From Merluccius polli (Eukaryota > Chordata > Actinopteri > Gadiformes > Merlucciidae), in contig JAOPHQ010001990.1 of the NCBI GenBank assembly GCA_030340625.1, forward strand, positions 5,001 to 69,000: DNA of 64,000 bases, written 5' to 3'. The translations under genes and the position numbers were made by a program. Positions within the stretch are counted from its first letter, which is position 1, and every line of letters starts with the position of its first letter. Below are positions 11,069-24,635 of this stretch, in pieces. The notes beneath the pieces are model-generated. The model searched no databases. It saw only the letters and a program-made list of their open reading frames with translations, and was not told where the DNA came from.

Positions 11069-13418
11069 AGAGGGTGGGGGAGGAGATGAATATGGTTAGC
11101 CAATGAGATAAGTAGAGATTTTTTCAAGTTGTGGCTGTGCTGGATCACTGAACCCCACACACATCCTCACCAAATCCCTCCTTTCCCCCACCCCCTCCAT
11201 CCAAACTATTGGAATGATCCACGACCCATGCGACTCCTCGCTCACACTGACAGCATCATTATCCGGCAGGCGTGTGCGTGTCATCAGCGCACCAATCCCC
11301 GGGCAGATAAGCCATGAGGAGCATGCCATGAAGAGGTACACTGATCAGGTGGCGAGGGGGTAAGCGATTCACCGGCACAACTTCTTCTGAGGGAGAACGA
11401 TTTCTCTCCTGGGGTTGGCTGCAGTGTGCAGGGCCTCCCGCACGTCACAGCAGAATCATATCTCACGGTGGGAACCATGGTGATAAACACCTTCTTTGTG
11501 CATTGCGTACAACTCCAATTGCACATTCTGTATTCACAAAATATGAGACAAGGTTAAACATGAATGATTCCTGTGGGAAAATCGGGTCAATTTAATTGTT
11601 GTTTCGTATTGTGACAATCAGGAATATAACCATGGTAATAAAAGCTCCCGAAGCAAGAGGAGAGACCAGTACAACTTTATATCCCTTTTATTGATTGTTT
11701 AGTACTGATAATGTAACCCACTTTGTGGAGATATGTAAGTGCAGTATGCACACGATCTCTAGGTAAATAAGGAGCCTGGTTTCTAATGCTAAAAGTGTTG
11801 TGAAAATAGCATGGGCTTCAGTCACATGGAACCTTTCTAACCACCACTGACACGAGCCATCCAACTAAAAGTATTCATAACTTTATCTTGGACTCTTTTT
11901 TGAGGCATCTTGTTAGCAAGCTGCTGCACCTGTCAAGCTATGCCATGCCCAGCCCTACTTCACCTTCAGAATTGCTACTCTTCTAGCTTTAATTGCCACA
12001 GCCTGGCTTGCAAGTTGTCTATTTGGTGCCGGAGGCTAAAACAGCTTGACTCTCTTTGGTTGTAGTAGTCTGTGGACTTGTTGTAAGCGTTTGTCTAAAC
12101 CTTTTTAATTCTTATGTTTTCCTTCTGTCCATCTGCTGTCACAAGGGTAGAGAAATTTGCAGGTGTGCTTTAGGGTTGGGCAATATCCATTGTTTTTTAA
12201 AAACATTACATCTCCACATCTACACATTACATAAAAATCTACACATTACATAAAAAACATTGAGGTTTGCAGTTCAACCGTAAAAAATCAACTTGTACTG
12301 TATAATTAAGCGAGAGCGCATCTTATACAGTAACTTCTGTTTACAATGTACCATGAGCTACTACGCTCTCTTCTAAAGGTGAAAGCAATCCTCTGCAAAT
12401 CACTTTTTCCCCATTCTTGTTTCATACATAATAAACCAATTAACAAATCCAGTATAAGGCTACTAGGCATGTTTGAGTAATAGACTAGAATTAATTATGC
12501 CCTTCATAAGCTTGCTATTCATAACTTTGTGTTAGTAGGCTAGGCTAGGCCTATAAGCCGAAATAAATTAATCAGCATTATATCTGGCTATCGGTTGCCT
12601 CAAACAGGGTGATTTTGGCAAGCAGGTTCACCGGGAGATGTGTGTGATGTAGCCAGCCAGCTTGAAACGGCAATAGCATTGTATTGAATGTTATTCTGCA
12701 TGTATGCCGACATAGAGACATAATTGTACCTTACTCATTTTGCTCATCTTACCTGCTTTATAAGGTCGTGGAGTAAGAAAGAAATCCACCAGCACTTTAT
12801 ACCTCGCTCTCATCAATATTTACATAGCCTAAGCTTTGCGCACATATGGACCATAAAGCCATAAACCTAGGTCTAATTGGGGGGAAAATAAAAAACAGGT
12901 ATTTTGTTCTGGCATTCAATTGCGGATTTAAAGTCAACAAATTGAATTCAATGTATGCTAAAGGTAATTCATTAATGCCTTTATTCTCCGACACAACATG
13001 CATCCAGCATGTTGCTTGTCTACAATGTAATTTTACGCCTTCACCTTCATAGTCTCAAATGACAACAGTGGACAGTAAACATGACCCCAGATCAGTGGCA
13101 GTTAGAGAAATTTGAATAAGTGTGAAAAGAATTAATCAAGCGCTTATAACGAGAGACATATTTTGAGACGGTATTGATATGGACACAGTCATCATCTTAT
13201 ACAACCGTGATATACCATTCTATCGGAAAATCGCCTAATCCTGGTGTGCTTGGATAAATGCAGAGTTTGTGCTGGGAATCCCCCCCCCCCTCCTCCTTCC
13301 CCAGCTCTTTCATGATGCTTTAGTTCTGCTGTGAATCGTTCTCAAAACCTGTCTCCGCATTAACGTCAAAAGCTTTGTTTGCTTGAGGCAGCAGATGGAA
13401 CAGACTCTTAGAACTAGT

Positions 13419-13515
13419 TGTGCTATCTCTAAAGGAGGGGGAGGCCCCTCCTTTAGAGATAGCACATTGGTAGTTCACCTTGCCTCAGCCCCCCGGCTGA
13501 GACAAGGTGAACTAC
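13419..13515. repeat. Two adjacent near-perfect short-loop foldbacks
   Basis: Foldback 1 has 22-bp arms, 13419-13440 and 13445-13466, with no mismatch and a 4-nt loop GAGG. Foldback 2 has 21-bp arms, 13470-13490 and 13495-13515, with one mismatch and a loop CCCC. Only 3 bp separate them. The arms of the two foldbacks are unrelated to each other. Confidence 0.97.
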
Positions 13516-14160
13516 AGAGAAGTAAGGAGTGTTAAAAGCAAAGAATATGATTAAGAAAGAACTTTGGGAATGCTCATCTTTTTTTCAACAGAGGTGCACA
13601 TCCCCATCTCATCCTTTTCAGAAGGTTATTTGTATATTTAATAAGTGGGCTTCTTTTGTGTTGGGGTGGCGCAGGGGGATCAGAGTCAGAATTTGCATGA
13701 CTTTGATCTTCTCCCCTCTCAGCTGAAGTCTTTGCTTGGCAACTTGAAAGGGAAGGCGGCCCTACTCTTTTTGCACAGTCACTATAACGGAACATCAAGA
13801 AATGAAGATGAGTTGGCAGAGAGCTGATCTCCAGCTTTTTTGTTTCATAGGAAGGCACTTTTTTCACCCTCAACAAATAAATACATTTTGATTGACCATA
13901 CATTTTTAAGGCCTTGTGGTCTGCCCAGGTTTGAAAGGCAAATGGTCCTAAATATTTCACTTATTCTGAGTTGTGTGTGTGTGTGTTTACGAATGTGGAC
14001 ACATAGGTGCACTCTCACATAGGTTTTTATATTCTATATGTAATGCACTGGAACTGTAGGTTTTCTGATGTTGAGTGTTGTGGCTGCCTTTTAGAATTCA
14101 GTAGGGTGAAATGCAGTTTTGGCATCATTAGTTTTCTCTCTTTGAACTGGTTGTGCTTTC

Positions 14161-14508
14161 ACCTGAGGTGAATGTGGGAGTGGGGTGTCAGTGGGAAGGC
14201 GGGTGTGCTGACCTGAGGTGGTTATGGGAGTGGGGTGTCAGTGGGAAGGCGGGTGTGCTGACCTGAGGTGGTTGTGGGAGTGGGGTGTCAGTGGGAAGGC
14301 GGGTGTGCTGACCTGAGGTGGTTGTGGGAGTGGGGTGTCAGTGGGAAGGCGGGTGTGCTGACCTGAGGTGAATATGGGAGTGGGGTGTCAGTGGGAAGGC
14401 GGGTGTGCTGACCTAAGTTAGTTGTTGGAGTGGGGTGTCAGTGGGAAGGCGGGTGTGCTGACCTGAGGTGGTTGTTGGAGTGGGGTGTCAGTGGGAAGGT
14501 GGGTGTTC
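14161..14508 (+). repeat. Minisatellite, seven copies of a 50-bp unit
   Basis: Units beginning ACCTGAGGTG start at 14161, 14211, 14261, 14311, 14361, 14411 and 14461; the last is slightly short. The unit contains GGAGTGGGGTGTCAGTGGG. Copies differ by a few bases, mainly after ACCTGAGGTG (AATGTG, GTTATG, GTTGTG). The strict 50-bp spacing suggests recent unequal exchange. It lacks alternating spacers, so it is not CRISPR-like. Confidence 0.97.
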
Positions 14509-16898
14509 ACTGGTGCGATATGTTTTTCACTCTTGCCTCGTGTCTTGATCAGATTTTCAAAGCTGCACGTGCGTAACGATTCTGGCGCGTTGTAATTTTC
14601 TCCTACTTTAAGACCACGACCACCTTGTTTATTTTCACTCAACCCTCTTTAATCTAAAAAGAAATCCACCAACCTACTTTTTGAACTTGAACCTGAACAT
14701 TCTTGAGGATTCTGTAGGAGGAACAATACAGAAGTTATTACTTATTAATTAAAATTACTATCAGTTATGAAATGCAAATGTATAGGGCTTTGTGACTATC
14801 TTGCTGTGTCCGCAGTCATGCTAGTACAAATCTAGTACCACAGTACTAGCCACATATAGTATTGGTAGTAGTAGTGTACCAAATGTATTTATGTATGTAT
14901 ACAGGTCTTCGTGAACCAGTGGAACTAAGAGGAATGTGGTGAAGGGATGGGCTGTACCACCGGATGGCAAATCAAATGGGTTCTGACTCAAATGGGTCAG
15001 CACCTATAAACCTTTATGCATGGAACCACCATAATGATTTTGCTGTCTGAATGACAAATCACATTCTTTGCGGTGTGGGCTATTTCTTATTATGTGCCTC
15101 CCATATTGGAAATCATCATAATTTGGTCATTATCGGATGTGTAAGGTCTTTGCACATTTTGACCCCATTGGCTTTCCGTAACAGGTCAAGGATGCAACGT
15201 CCCAGTTGAGAGTTGGGTCATGACTTCGACATCACTAGGAGACAGAAAGAGATGATACAAAACTATGAGTAAAGTAAGAGAAAGCACATTTCTGCTGCAG
15301 CCCATTGCACACAAATTTGACTTGACAATGCTATCGTCTCACTGGCAGTAGGGAGGCATTCTTCAGTACGATACGGACACTATTTGAGAGATTGGTGGGC
15401 TCCATAAGAGAAAGCCCTGTTGCCTTGTTTATTTATGTATAACCACAAAAGTGCTCAGGAGAAAAGGATTAAGGGATGAAGTTTTGGCTCATCTTGGCTT
15501 GCATTTGTAATCTTTAATATTGTCCAACATAGTCACTCTACATGCACAACTTCTAGTCCTTGGATTTCCCACGTTGGCAACATCAATTTATAGTGCATTT
15601 TTCACCTTGTTTTATCACCTACTCTTATCAACAATGATCATGACATGAACTATCAATTATCCAACACAATGTTTTGCCTGTCACTGGGGAGGCAAGATGT
15701 GAATTGGAGAGTAACTAGGACCTTTAACTTTGTTTTTCCAATTACTGTTGTAATGGAGGGCAAATTCATTGGAAGCCAGCCCCGGAGAAGTGCAGTAATG
15801 CGTCCATGCTTTGGATGCATTCATAGTGCTTTAATAAGAGAATTCAATAGGCACTCCATTCCAAAGGTGAACTCTGTGTTGGTCCTGTTGAGATTAATTA
15901 CAGATGAATACATTACAATGATCGAGTTGAGTCTTCTGCAGCACATATCATGTACGTGCAACTTTCCAAAGCAGTGCCATTAAAACACAATTTACGGTAT
16001 TTCTCAGTAATGGCAACATTGCAGGCTCTCTAAACAACTTCTGACATTGTTTCAACAGGCTTTCTCTTTTTCCTCAATCCTTTGACCCTTTTCCATTTTT
16101 TTTCTGGACTGCTCTCTTTTTCTCATCATACATTGATCACACACATCTCACATTCCCAATCCACACTTTCCTCTACCTGTGAATGCTTTACAGTCTTATA
16201 CCAAGAAAATATAGAAATATATATATTTCCATGACAGGGGTTCTCAAATGACTTACCACAGATGCAGTGTGCCATCAAAATCTGTCAATTCCATGAAATA
16301 TGCAAGGCAGTATGCCAAATGAAAAAAAATATATTATTATTATTTTTTTATTATTTTAAATAGAATAAGGAAAGAAGGGAAGGGAAGTACTCAACATCGT
16401 CATACGTGTTTTTTGCTAGACATTATACATGCCAAGTGCCGTTTCATAAACATAATGAGCATGCTTTGGTATTTTCATCAGTACGCCGGTGTGCCTTGAG
16501 AGAAAGAGTTTGCAAAGCACCTGCTGCAGAGACGCAGACTACCTCTCACACAGTCCTGGCTCTTGTGTGCGCGCCCGCATCACTCGCTCACCACTAACTG
16601 TCTGGCTGCGGTGGAGGCTGGCGGGGGATTGGGACCGCGTGGTAGCTTGTTAACTCTGCCACCTGTTGAGTGCCAGCTTCACACAAACAGGTTCTCCACA
16701 CCAGCATACCCCTTCTCTCTCTCTCGTCTCACACTCTCGTCTCACCCGCTCAGCTTGGTGCATTCTGGTGAATGACCGCCAGCCACTGGCACGGCCCCAA
16801 GGAGCATCAGGAGTTGTTGTTGTTGTGTTCTTTGGCAGCCGGCGCCTTTGGCAGCTGTCAGGAAAGCCCTGGCAAAGTCTCACACTGTAGTTGAGCTG

Positions 16899-17081
16899 CG
16901 TGTGTGTTTATGTGTGTGTGTGGGGGGGGGTATGGATGTACGCGTGTGTTTTGGGATATGTGTGTTGTGACGTGTGTGTGTTGCAAGACACCGTGTGTGT
17001 ATGTGTCTGTGTGCGTGTGTTCGGATATTGATTGTGTGTGTGTTTGTATGTTGGGATGTGTGTGTGTGTGTGTGTGTGTGA
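16899..17081. repeat. Degenerate GT-rich repeat
   Basis: Imperfect TGTG runs interrupted by short GC-containing words, ending in a pure GT run near 17057-17081. Open frames on both strands here are artefacts. Confidence 0.9.
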
Positions 17082-18140
17082 TGGGATGGATTATGAGTAG
17101 CAGACTGAGAGGGTGCAGGACTAAATAATTCACAAAAACAACAAAAGTCAACAAAAGTCATGGTTTCAGTAATGTTTCATCATTATGGTTTTCACAATTA
17201 CTTTGAAATGAATATGGAAACAGGGAGCCTAAAATAACACTAATGTCGATATAATTTTATGTTGCTCCAGTCAGATTCAATCTAAACCCACCATTCACTT
17301 TATTATTCTCAATCAAAGCACTTTAACTCCAGTATTCTGACTGTTTCAGTGAAAATAGGACAAATGCGTCTCTGCCGGTCATGAGTAGTGTGAATACAAG
17401 GAAAATGTTTTTTAATTGAACCTCATAGATCTTTGACACATACATTCTTTCACTGTAATCCCATCCTAATGCATGCCTCGTATCTACTCAGAAGGTTTTA
17501 AGTTAATGAAAATAAAACTTGATTACAGCTTCTCCAGGAGGTTAATGTCTGATAGCTTATTCCTTGAGAAATATTCCAGCAATATTACTGTGCTTAAACC
17601 TTGATAGATTTAATACAAATTTGAGAATAGGGTTATACATCGTGATGTCACATGGCAATGACCGCTGCCATACTGGGATTACAGGGGTTATATTAGTTAG
17701 TATATTAGTTAATATTAGTTATTCCGTTGGTAGCAATGGGGTTTGTTGGTCGTTGAGTAATTGTTTGGGAAATGATTCGTCATTATGGGGAGATTGTTTG
17801 AAACTGCTGCAGCATTTCTCATGTGAGATGTGTCTCTCTCACACACAAAACTTCTGATATATAATGTGCTTTAGCCAAACTGCCATGCTATTTTTGGATG
17901 AATAGGCACGCACCATTCACAAGATATTTTTGATTATATTGTTGAAATGTGTCGTACTACAACTCTCTTTAGGCTCCCAATATAGAGTATCACCTACAAA
18001 CAATCCCATAGTGCATTCTGATGTACAAGCCCTGTTATTTTGAGCTTGTAGACTACTTTTATCAACGTAGGTGCCATTTGACAGAGAGAAGTGTAAATAA
18101 TTGCGGAGTATTTGCTCAGGACTTCATTCATTGTTATTTA

Positions 18141-18145
<5 letters not shown>

Positions 18146-18206
<61 letters not shown>

Positions 18207-18272
18207 CTTTTGCAAAGAGGAAATGTGTCATGAATGAAAACATGAATGCAAAAATTCAAAAGTATGACAAAT

Positions 18273-18310
<38 letters not shown>
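18146..18310. repeat. (TA)n and (CA)n microsatellites
   Basis: A 57-bp TA run (18146-18202) and a CA run (about 18275-18310), separated by about 70 bp of unique sequence. Confidence 0.96.
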
Positions 18311-18313
<3 letters not shown>

Positions 18314-19993
18314 AGCTTGAGATCTCTGCCTGTCTTTATTTCTCACAAATTTCAGGGGCTCATGTCGGGTTAGGGCTGTATTTATTAATTAATCTTTTTT
18401 GTAGTCGCGTGTTCACTATAAGCAACTTGTGTCATACCTCAGTCAGATCCGTTGCAGACAGCAGCCCTCTGCCCACCTTTTATCCCTGTCATCGGACCTG
18501 ACTGACCAATAACATATCGAATAACCTGTGAGATGCCTTGTTTTGGATTAGAGAGAAATGAAAGAATGGATGCTGTTGAGGAGGTGAAAAGGCTGCTGGC
18601 CTCAGGCAATTACAGTTTGGTTGCACAAGAGAAAAAGAGAGCAAAGTCTGAGGTGTGAAACAATATGTGCATAACAAGAATAATGAACCGGTGGGTTATG
18701 TTTAATGGTAAAGTTGTGACAGTCTATTAAAATATGACAGCAAAAAGATTTATTGAGGAGAAAATAGGCAGTTTTTTTTTATTTTGTACCGCTTATGTTA
18801 AAGAACATTTTTGGCTGTAATCAGGATCGGGCTTAAACAAGTTATTGAGGTGCGGTTTTCGAGTCAAGGTTCAGACAGAATTTTGTCGGGCTTGAGCCTT
18901 GTCGTGCTAAACTTTTCAGGCCTGATTAAAGCTCTAACACACACGCACACACACACATACAGACACACACAACTACTAATATTCTTTGAGTTGTCACACG
19001 AATATGCGTAACCAAATGATCAGCTAAGCAGATAAAAATAACAAAGTAGAAAACAATGTCTCTTTTGGGCAGATTGGTGCTCCAGTAAATCTAATTTAGC
19101 TCATTTAATAGAAAACTGCACAGGAGTGGATCCAGGAGACAGTGAGGAGGATGTATCAGTGGTGCTAGGTATGTAGGTTATAAATCAGAATCCAGAAGTC
19201 CTGCATCAGGAAAATAAATTATGCTTATCCAATTTTCATAGTTAATATACCCATATGCTTTCTGCCTTCCACCTATTTTTTATGTTTCCTGGCTGTAGCC
19301 TCATATTATCATCTCCGTTTCGCCGCGCTTCAGTGCTGTCTCTGGTAATTGTCATCGGATTGGTTAAAAGCAGTGAAGCAGAGGCATCCCATTGGTTAAT
19401 ATGCCAATGTTGTCCTTGTGTAGCTCATGCATGTATAGCTCACGGTTTGCCCTCCAGAAGAGGTGAATTCACATTACTGGTGGTAGTTCACTCCTTTAAG
19501 GTTGACCGAGTCCAACAAAAGGCTGCTATACTTAACCCCCCTGGATTCAAATGCCTGCATACTTCATAGTTACACAAGGGTAGTCATCTCTGCACCAGTC
19601 TGTCTCAGAATGTCCAATCAAAAGCAGAATTAGAGGAGCAGAAGCGTGGATGGATTTAATGCAGCAGCAGTAGCAAAGGAGGTGGGAGGTGCTGATGAAA
19701 GGATTCAGAACAGATGTTGATGGTGTAGCAAATCTCACCACCCTCTGACAACAGTGGTTCATAATCACAGTTTTGGTTGACATAAACTAAAGTCAAATCA
19801 CAGGGAAAACACTAAACACCTTTTTCCTATTACTTTAAAACAAGCAATTGCAGTACCCATTTTTGCCTGCAGGATAGGTTGGAGAGATGTGGGCACCTCT
19901 TCCATACACAGGGATAAATGGACCTCTGCTTGCCGGATAGAAAGGTGTCCCTCTAGGCCCATAAGAGGGCAACAGCACAGATTTACCTACCCT

Positions 19994-20024
19994 AGTCTAC
20001 CCTAAGCTTGGCTTAGGGTAGACT
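19994..20024. repeat. Perfect foldback, 14-bp arms, 3-nt loop
   Basis: AGTCTACCCTAAGC (19994-20007), loop TTG, then the exact reverse complement (20011-20024). Confidence 0.95.
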
Positions 20025-21284
20025 CTCCCACCTTTCCCTGAATCCCAAAGCCACGGATGAGGAAGAGATATGGTCGTTAAACCCCGCCAAGCCTATCTCC
20101 TCAAGAAGCTCTCCACTCCATCATGAGAAGAACAATGGTCTAGCCCTGGTCATGACAGTGTCTAGCTGTTGATGGTGCTGCAGGATTGGCCTTTCAAGAT
20201 GCCTTTTTTACATGGCTTATTTCTCGCCTACATTTTTTTCAGAAACACATTTTAGTGTACTATTTAGCTGTTAAATGAAATTATTTGTGAGGCAGCCGCC
20301 ATGTTGGTCCATTTTGAAATCCAAAAGCAGACAGCCCACAACTGAAAGCATTCAGCCAATCAGGTGCAGCAAGGAAGTGTTTGCGGGGGTTGTTACCCGC
20401 CCAATGGGGAAACAACAACCATGTCACCGCTCACGCCGACCAATGGTGCAACTCTGTCACTCAGTCACTCAGTGACGAGCGTTGCAGATATAGGGCTGGC
20501 CTGCCGGTCCAGCCAAAAATTAATATAATAATAATATAATGCATGACTTCTTCCTAAAAAAAATCTTCTTTCATGCCATACATTTCAGGGCTCCGGGGCT
20601 GTGCAAAGTGTGAATGTGAATACCTTGAGAGTACACTTCTGAACAATTAGAGGGCTCTGGCGCTGGGATGCAATGAGACAGTGAGGACAGTGCCATCAGA
20701 ACCCCTTTCACACTCCCAATTACACCCCTCTGCCCTTGAGCACTAGTGTCATGAGCTAGTGTCATGACTCGCTTTTTGTTTTACATGAGAGAAAAAAATA
20801 AAAAAGGGGTTGGCCTGCAGGGACCACAGCTTTCTCTTTATCTGTTTGTCCTGGGAATGCTGATCCCCATCACCCCAGGGAAGGACCTTCAGTGTAATGC
20901 TGCTGGTAAAATCTACAGAGGACTTGGTGGTGTACATGAGATATGCTTGCAAGCCAGGTACCCTTCATCTTATCTCTAAGATTATAAAGAATCTTAAAGA
21001 CGATACTTAACACTTCTACTGTTAAGTGCGGGCAAAACCTACCCGCCATAGCTGCCTTGGAACACCGTGTCCTCCCTGGTCTTCGGCAACGGCCAACTCC
21101 GAAGCCCTGGAGCCTGGGACTGGTGGCTGACTACTCCCGTCAAGTTGCCCCGCTACTGGACAACCCTTTCCGGATTACCAACAACGGTAACTACCACGCC
21201 AGCAGCCACCATCCTCCAGCCTACGTTAGCTAGCAGCTAACAGCTAACAGCTGTCACCGGCCGGCGCTCTGTCCCACTGAGACC

Positions 21285-24200
21285 ATGCTGTCTTACTCGG
21301 GCCTGCAGCTCCGGAGCCTCATGTGCGGCGGGGTTCCAAAGGACCTCTCCTCCATCGTCCGAAACGGACTCCTGCGCCGACCCCGCTACATCCATCGAGG
21401 ATCCCGGCGTTCATTTGTTGTCGGGAAACATGACAGCGGCGCCGGCATTCCATCGCTCTGGTCGGCTGTACGTCCCGTCGCGCAACTGATGCGTCATCCG
21501 CCACGTCATCAGAGCGCTGCCATCACCGGGACTAACAGAGCTGATCTCCTCCACGGTCGGCGACTCAGAAACCCCGCAGTGGATTACAGCATCCTCCGGT
21601 CACTCAACACAGCTCAGCCTGTCCACCCCATCACCCTGCAACAACTCAATGTACAGTCACTGAACAATAAATCTGGATTTATTCACCAACACATCCTGGA
21701 CAGTGGCATAGACATAATGTGCCTCGTGGAGACCTGGCAACAGCCTGAGGTCTACTCAGCTCTTAACGAAGCCTGCCCCCCTGGATATTGCTACATTGAC
21801 AAACCCAGAACAACTGGCCGTGGCGGTGGGCTTGCCGTCATACACCGATGTGACATCCAAGCATCCACCGTGTCTGTCTCCAATTTCAGCTCCTTTGAAC
21901 ATCTCACCATCAAGTGCAAACACCCAGTCTCCACCACAATAGCACTCATCTACCGTCCACCAAAACCCCACTCATCATTCATCTCTGATATTCACGACTT
22001 CCTCACATCACTCTCCACAACCACCACAAAACTCATAATACTGGGCGATTTTAACATCCATATGGACTCCCACTCCTGTCACCTTGCTGAAGACTTCAGG
22101 GAGTTTCTTGATTCATTGCATCTCCAGCAGCTCGTGAATGTCCCCACACACGATAGGGGACACACACTGGACCTAGTCATCACAAACATTGCAATAACTG
22201 ACCCCCACGTACACCACATCGGAGTATCGGACCACCACGCCATCACCATTAAAATAGCCCTGCAAACCCCCATACCCAAGCCACAGCGCCACATCACATT
22301 TAGGAACATAAAGAACATCAACTACGCCTCCCTCAGCCAGCACCTCCAGCACCTCTCCCCCCCTCCACATCCATCAGTCAGCAGCCTGACGGATTTCTAC
22401 AACAACAGCCTCACCTCCATCCTGGACCACCACGCCCCTCTAAAAACCCGGATTGTACATTTCACACGCTCTGCCCCCTGGTACACTGATGAACTCAGGG
22501 ATATGAAGCGGTCGGGTCGTGTCCTGGAGCGGGCCTCCATCTCCTCTGGCCTGACGGTGCACAGATTGGCCTACCGGGAACACCAAAAAACATACGCCAA
22601 AGCACTTTCCACAGCCAGATTAGACCACTACTCCAAACTCATCAACAATAACCCTGGAAACTCCAAACAACTGTTCTCAACCATCAAACACCTGCTAAAT
22701 CCACAGACCCCCTCACACACCAGTAACACAGAAGAGCACTGCAATAGATTCATGGACTACTTCACATTGAAAATAGAAAACATCCGTTCCTCTCTCCCAC
22801 ACTCGAACAGCTCCACAAACATCAGCCCCAACGCAACTACAACACAGCACCTCCCTCACTTTTCCCTCACCACGCAGCAGGAGGTCGAAAGAATCATCAG
22901 TAAATTGAAACCGACCACATGCACCCTTGACCCCCTCCCAACCCCTCTGCTAAAAGGCCACAGTCAATTCATCTGTCCATTAATACTTAAAATCATAAAC
23001 CTGTCTCTTCAAACCGGCCATATCCCACCCTCCTTGAAGACAGCTCTCATCAGGCCCCATCTCAAAAAACCCACCTTAGATCCTTCAGTCCTGTCAAATT
23101 ACAGGCCCATCTCCAACCTTCCATTCATATCCAAAATATTAGAAAAAGTAGTTTCCGCCCAACTCCACAGTCACCTCAAATTACACAAACTGTACGAAAA
23201 ATTCCAATCCGGTTTCCGTCCCTCCCACAGCACAGAAACAGCCCTCATCAGAGTCACCAGTGACCTCCTGATGACCTCTGACTCTGGCTCCCCATCCCTC
23301 CTCGTTCTCCTCGACCTCTCTGCTGCGTTTGACACGGTAGACCACCACATCCTCCTCCACCGTCTCCAGCACCTCATTGGACTCTCTGACACCGCCCTCC
23401 ACTGGTTCCACTCCTACCTCACGGGAAGGACCGAGTACGTGGCCCTGGGGGATGCTAAATCCCGCCCCCATACCGTGGGCTGCGGAGTCCCCCAGGGCTC
23501 AGTGCTCGGCCCAACCCTCTTCACCATATACACGCTCCCCCTTGGACACATCATCAACAGACACAACATAGCCTTTCATAGTTACGCCGACGACACACAA
23601 ATACATATCAAGGTCACCCCCTCCCCTAGCTCCACTCCCTCTGCCAGTATAACACAACTGACCTCCTGCCTGGAGGAGATAAAGACGTGGATGAGCCATA
23701 ACTTCCTGCAGCTAAATAGCCCAAAGACTGAAGCCATTCAGATCGGTACCACCCGTCAGCTTCACTCCTCCCCCATCTCCTCCATATCATTCTCTGGCCA
23801 CAACATTCCCCTCTGCCCCTCTGTCACAAATCTGGGGTATTCGGGGTCGTATTCGACCCCCAGCTCACATTTACTAAACATATCAACAAAATTTGCAAAA
23901 CCTCCTACTTCCACCTCCGCAATATTGGAAAACTCCGCCCCTCCCTCTCCCTCCATGCTGCAGAGAAGCTTGTCCGCGCCTTTGTCTCCTCCAGGCTCGA
24001 CTACTGCAACGCACTCCTCATCGGGATCCCTGGCAGGAGCCTCCAGAGGCTCCAGCACATTCAAAACAGCGCTGCCAGGATCCTGATGAGGGTGCGTAAA
24101 TATGACCACATCACTCCTGTCCTCCAATCACTACACTGGCTCCCTGTTCACCTCCGCATCGAATACAAGATCCTCCTTCACACCCATCACTGTCTCCACG

Positions 24201-24442
24201 GTGAAGCCCCCACCTACCTCACTGAACTCCTCACTCCCCACACCACCTCCAGAACCCGGTCAGGCCAATCGCACCGTCTGTGCCCCCCCAGGACAAAGCT
24301 AAAGTCCATGGGCGACAGGGCCTTCCAGGCTGCTGCTCCCCGTCTGTGGAATGCCCTCCCAGACCACCTCCGGGCCCCACAGACGGAGGATGCTTTTAAA
24401 AAAGGTCTTAAGACCTTTCTTTTTAGGAAGGCATACTTTTAA
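21285..24442 (+). CDS. L2 ORF: endonuclease plus reverse transcriptase, one frameshift
   Basis: The main frame runs 21285-24086. Its N-terminus (residues 1-115) has no recognised domain. An APE-type endonuclease follows, with LVETW (about 147), GDFNIHMD (about 253) and SDHHAI (about 314). The reverse transcriptase has NYRPISNLPF (about 604), FQSGFRP (about 640), LDLSAAFDTVDH (about 676), GVPQGSVLGP (about 734) and the catalytic YADD (about 766). Near 23835-23850 a net one-base shift moves the conserved C-terminal part into another frame, open to 24442. Everything upstream of the break is intact, so this is a young copy. Reverse transcriptase would copy the LINE RNA at a nicked chromosomal target. 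Confidence 0.9.
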
Positions 24443-24582
24443 ACTTTGCATGACCAATGTCTGTTTTTATTGTTTTTAACTGTTTTTAACTGTTGTAATT
24501 GTTTTAACTGTTTTAATTGTTTTAACCACTCTGTAGCACTTTGAGATATTCATTGAACATGTAAAGTGCGTTACAAATAAAA

Positions 24583-24583
24583 T

Positions 24584-24635
<52 letters not shown>
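24583..24635 (+). repeat. (TTA)n tail of the L2 LINE
   Basis: About 17 ATT units directly after AAATAAAATG, the LINE 3' terminus. Confidence 0.95.

Larger units (their letters stand above)
10324..20979 (+). other. SLC36 intron, left part, rich in simple repeats
   Basis: The intron between exons B and C spans 10324-25002 and contains a complete L2 LINE near its right end. Left of that LINE I find only simple repeats, a 50-bp minisatellite and short foldbacks, listed separately. Stretches 11100-13400, 14520-16890, 17090-18140 and 18320-19990 show no supported gene. A CCAAT-rich GC patch at about 20280-20510 looks promoter-like, but I cannot tie it to any gene. Confidence 0.6.

Noticed and set aside
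14161..14508. Regular repeats that could suggest a CRISPR array
   Set aside because: Units are contiguous 50-bp copies without unique spacers, in a vertebrate genome.
16236..16546. Possible hAT MITE starting CAGGGGTTCTCAAA
   Set aside because: The candidate right end (TTTGCAAAGCACCTGCTG) aligns poorly and the flanking octamers do not match.
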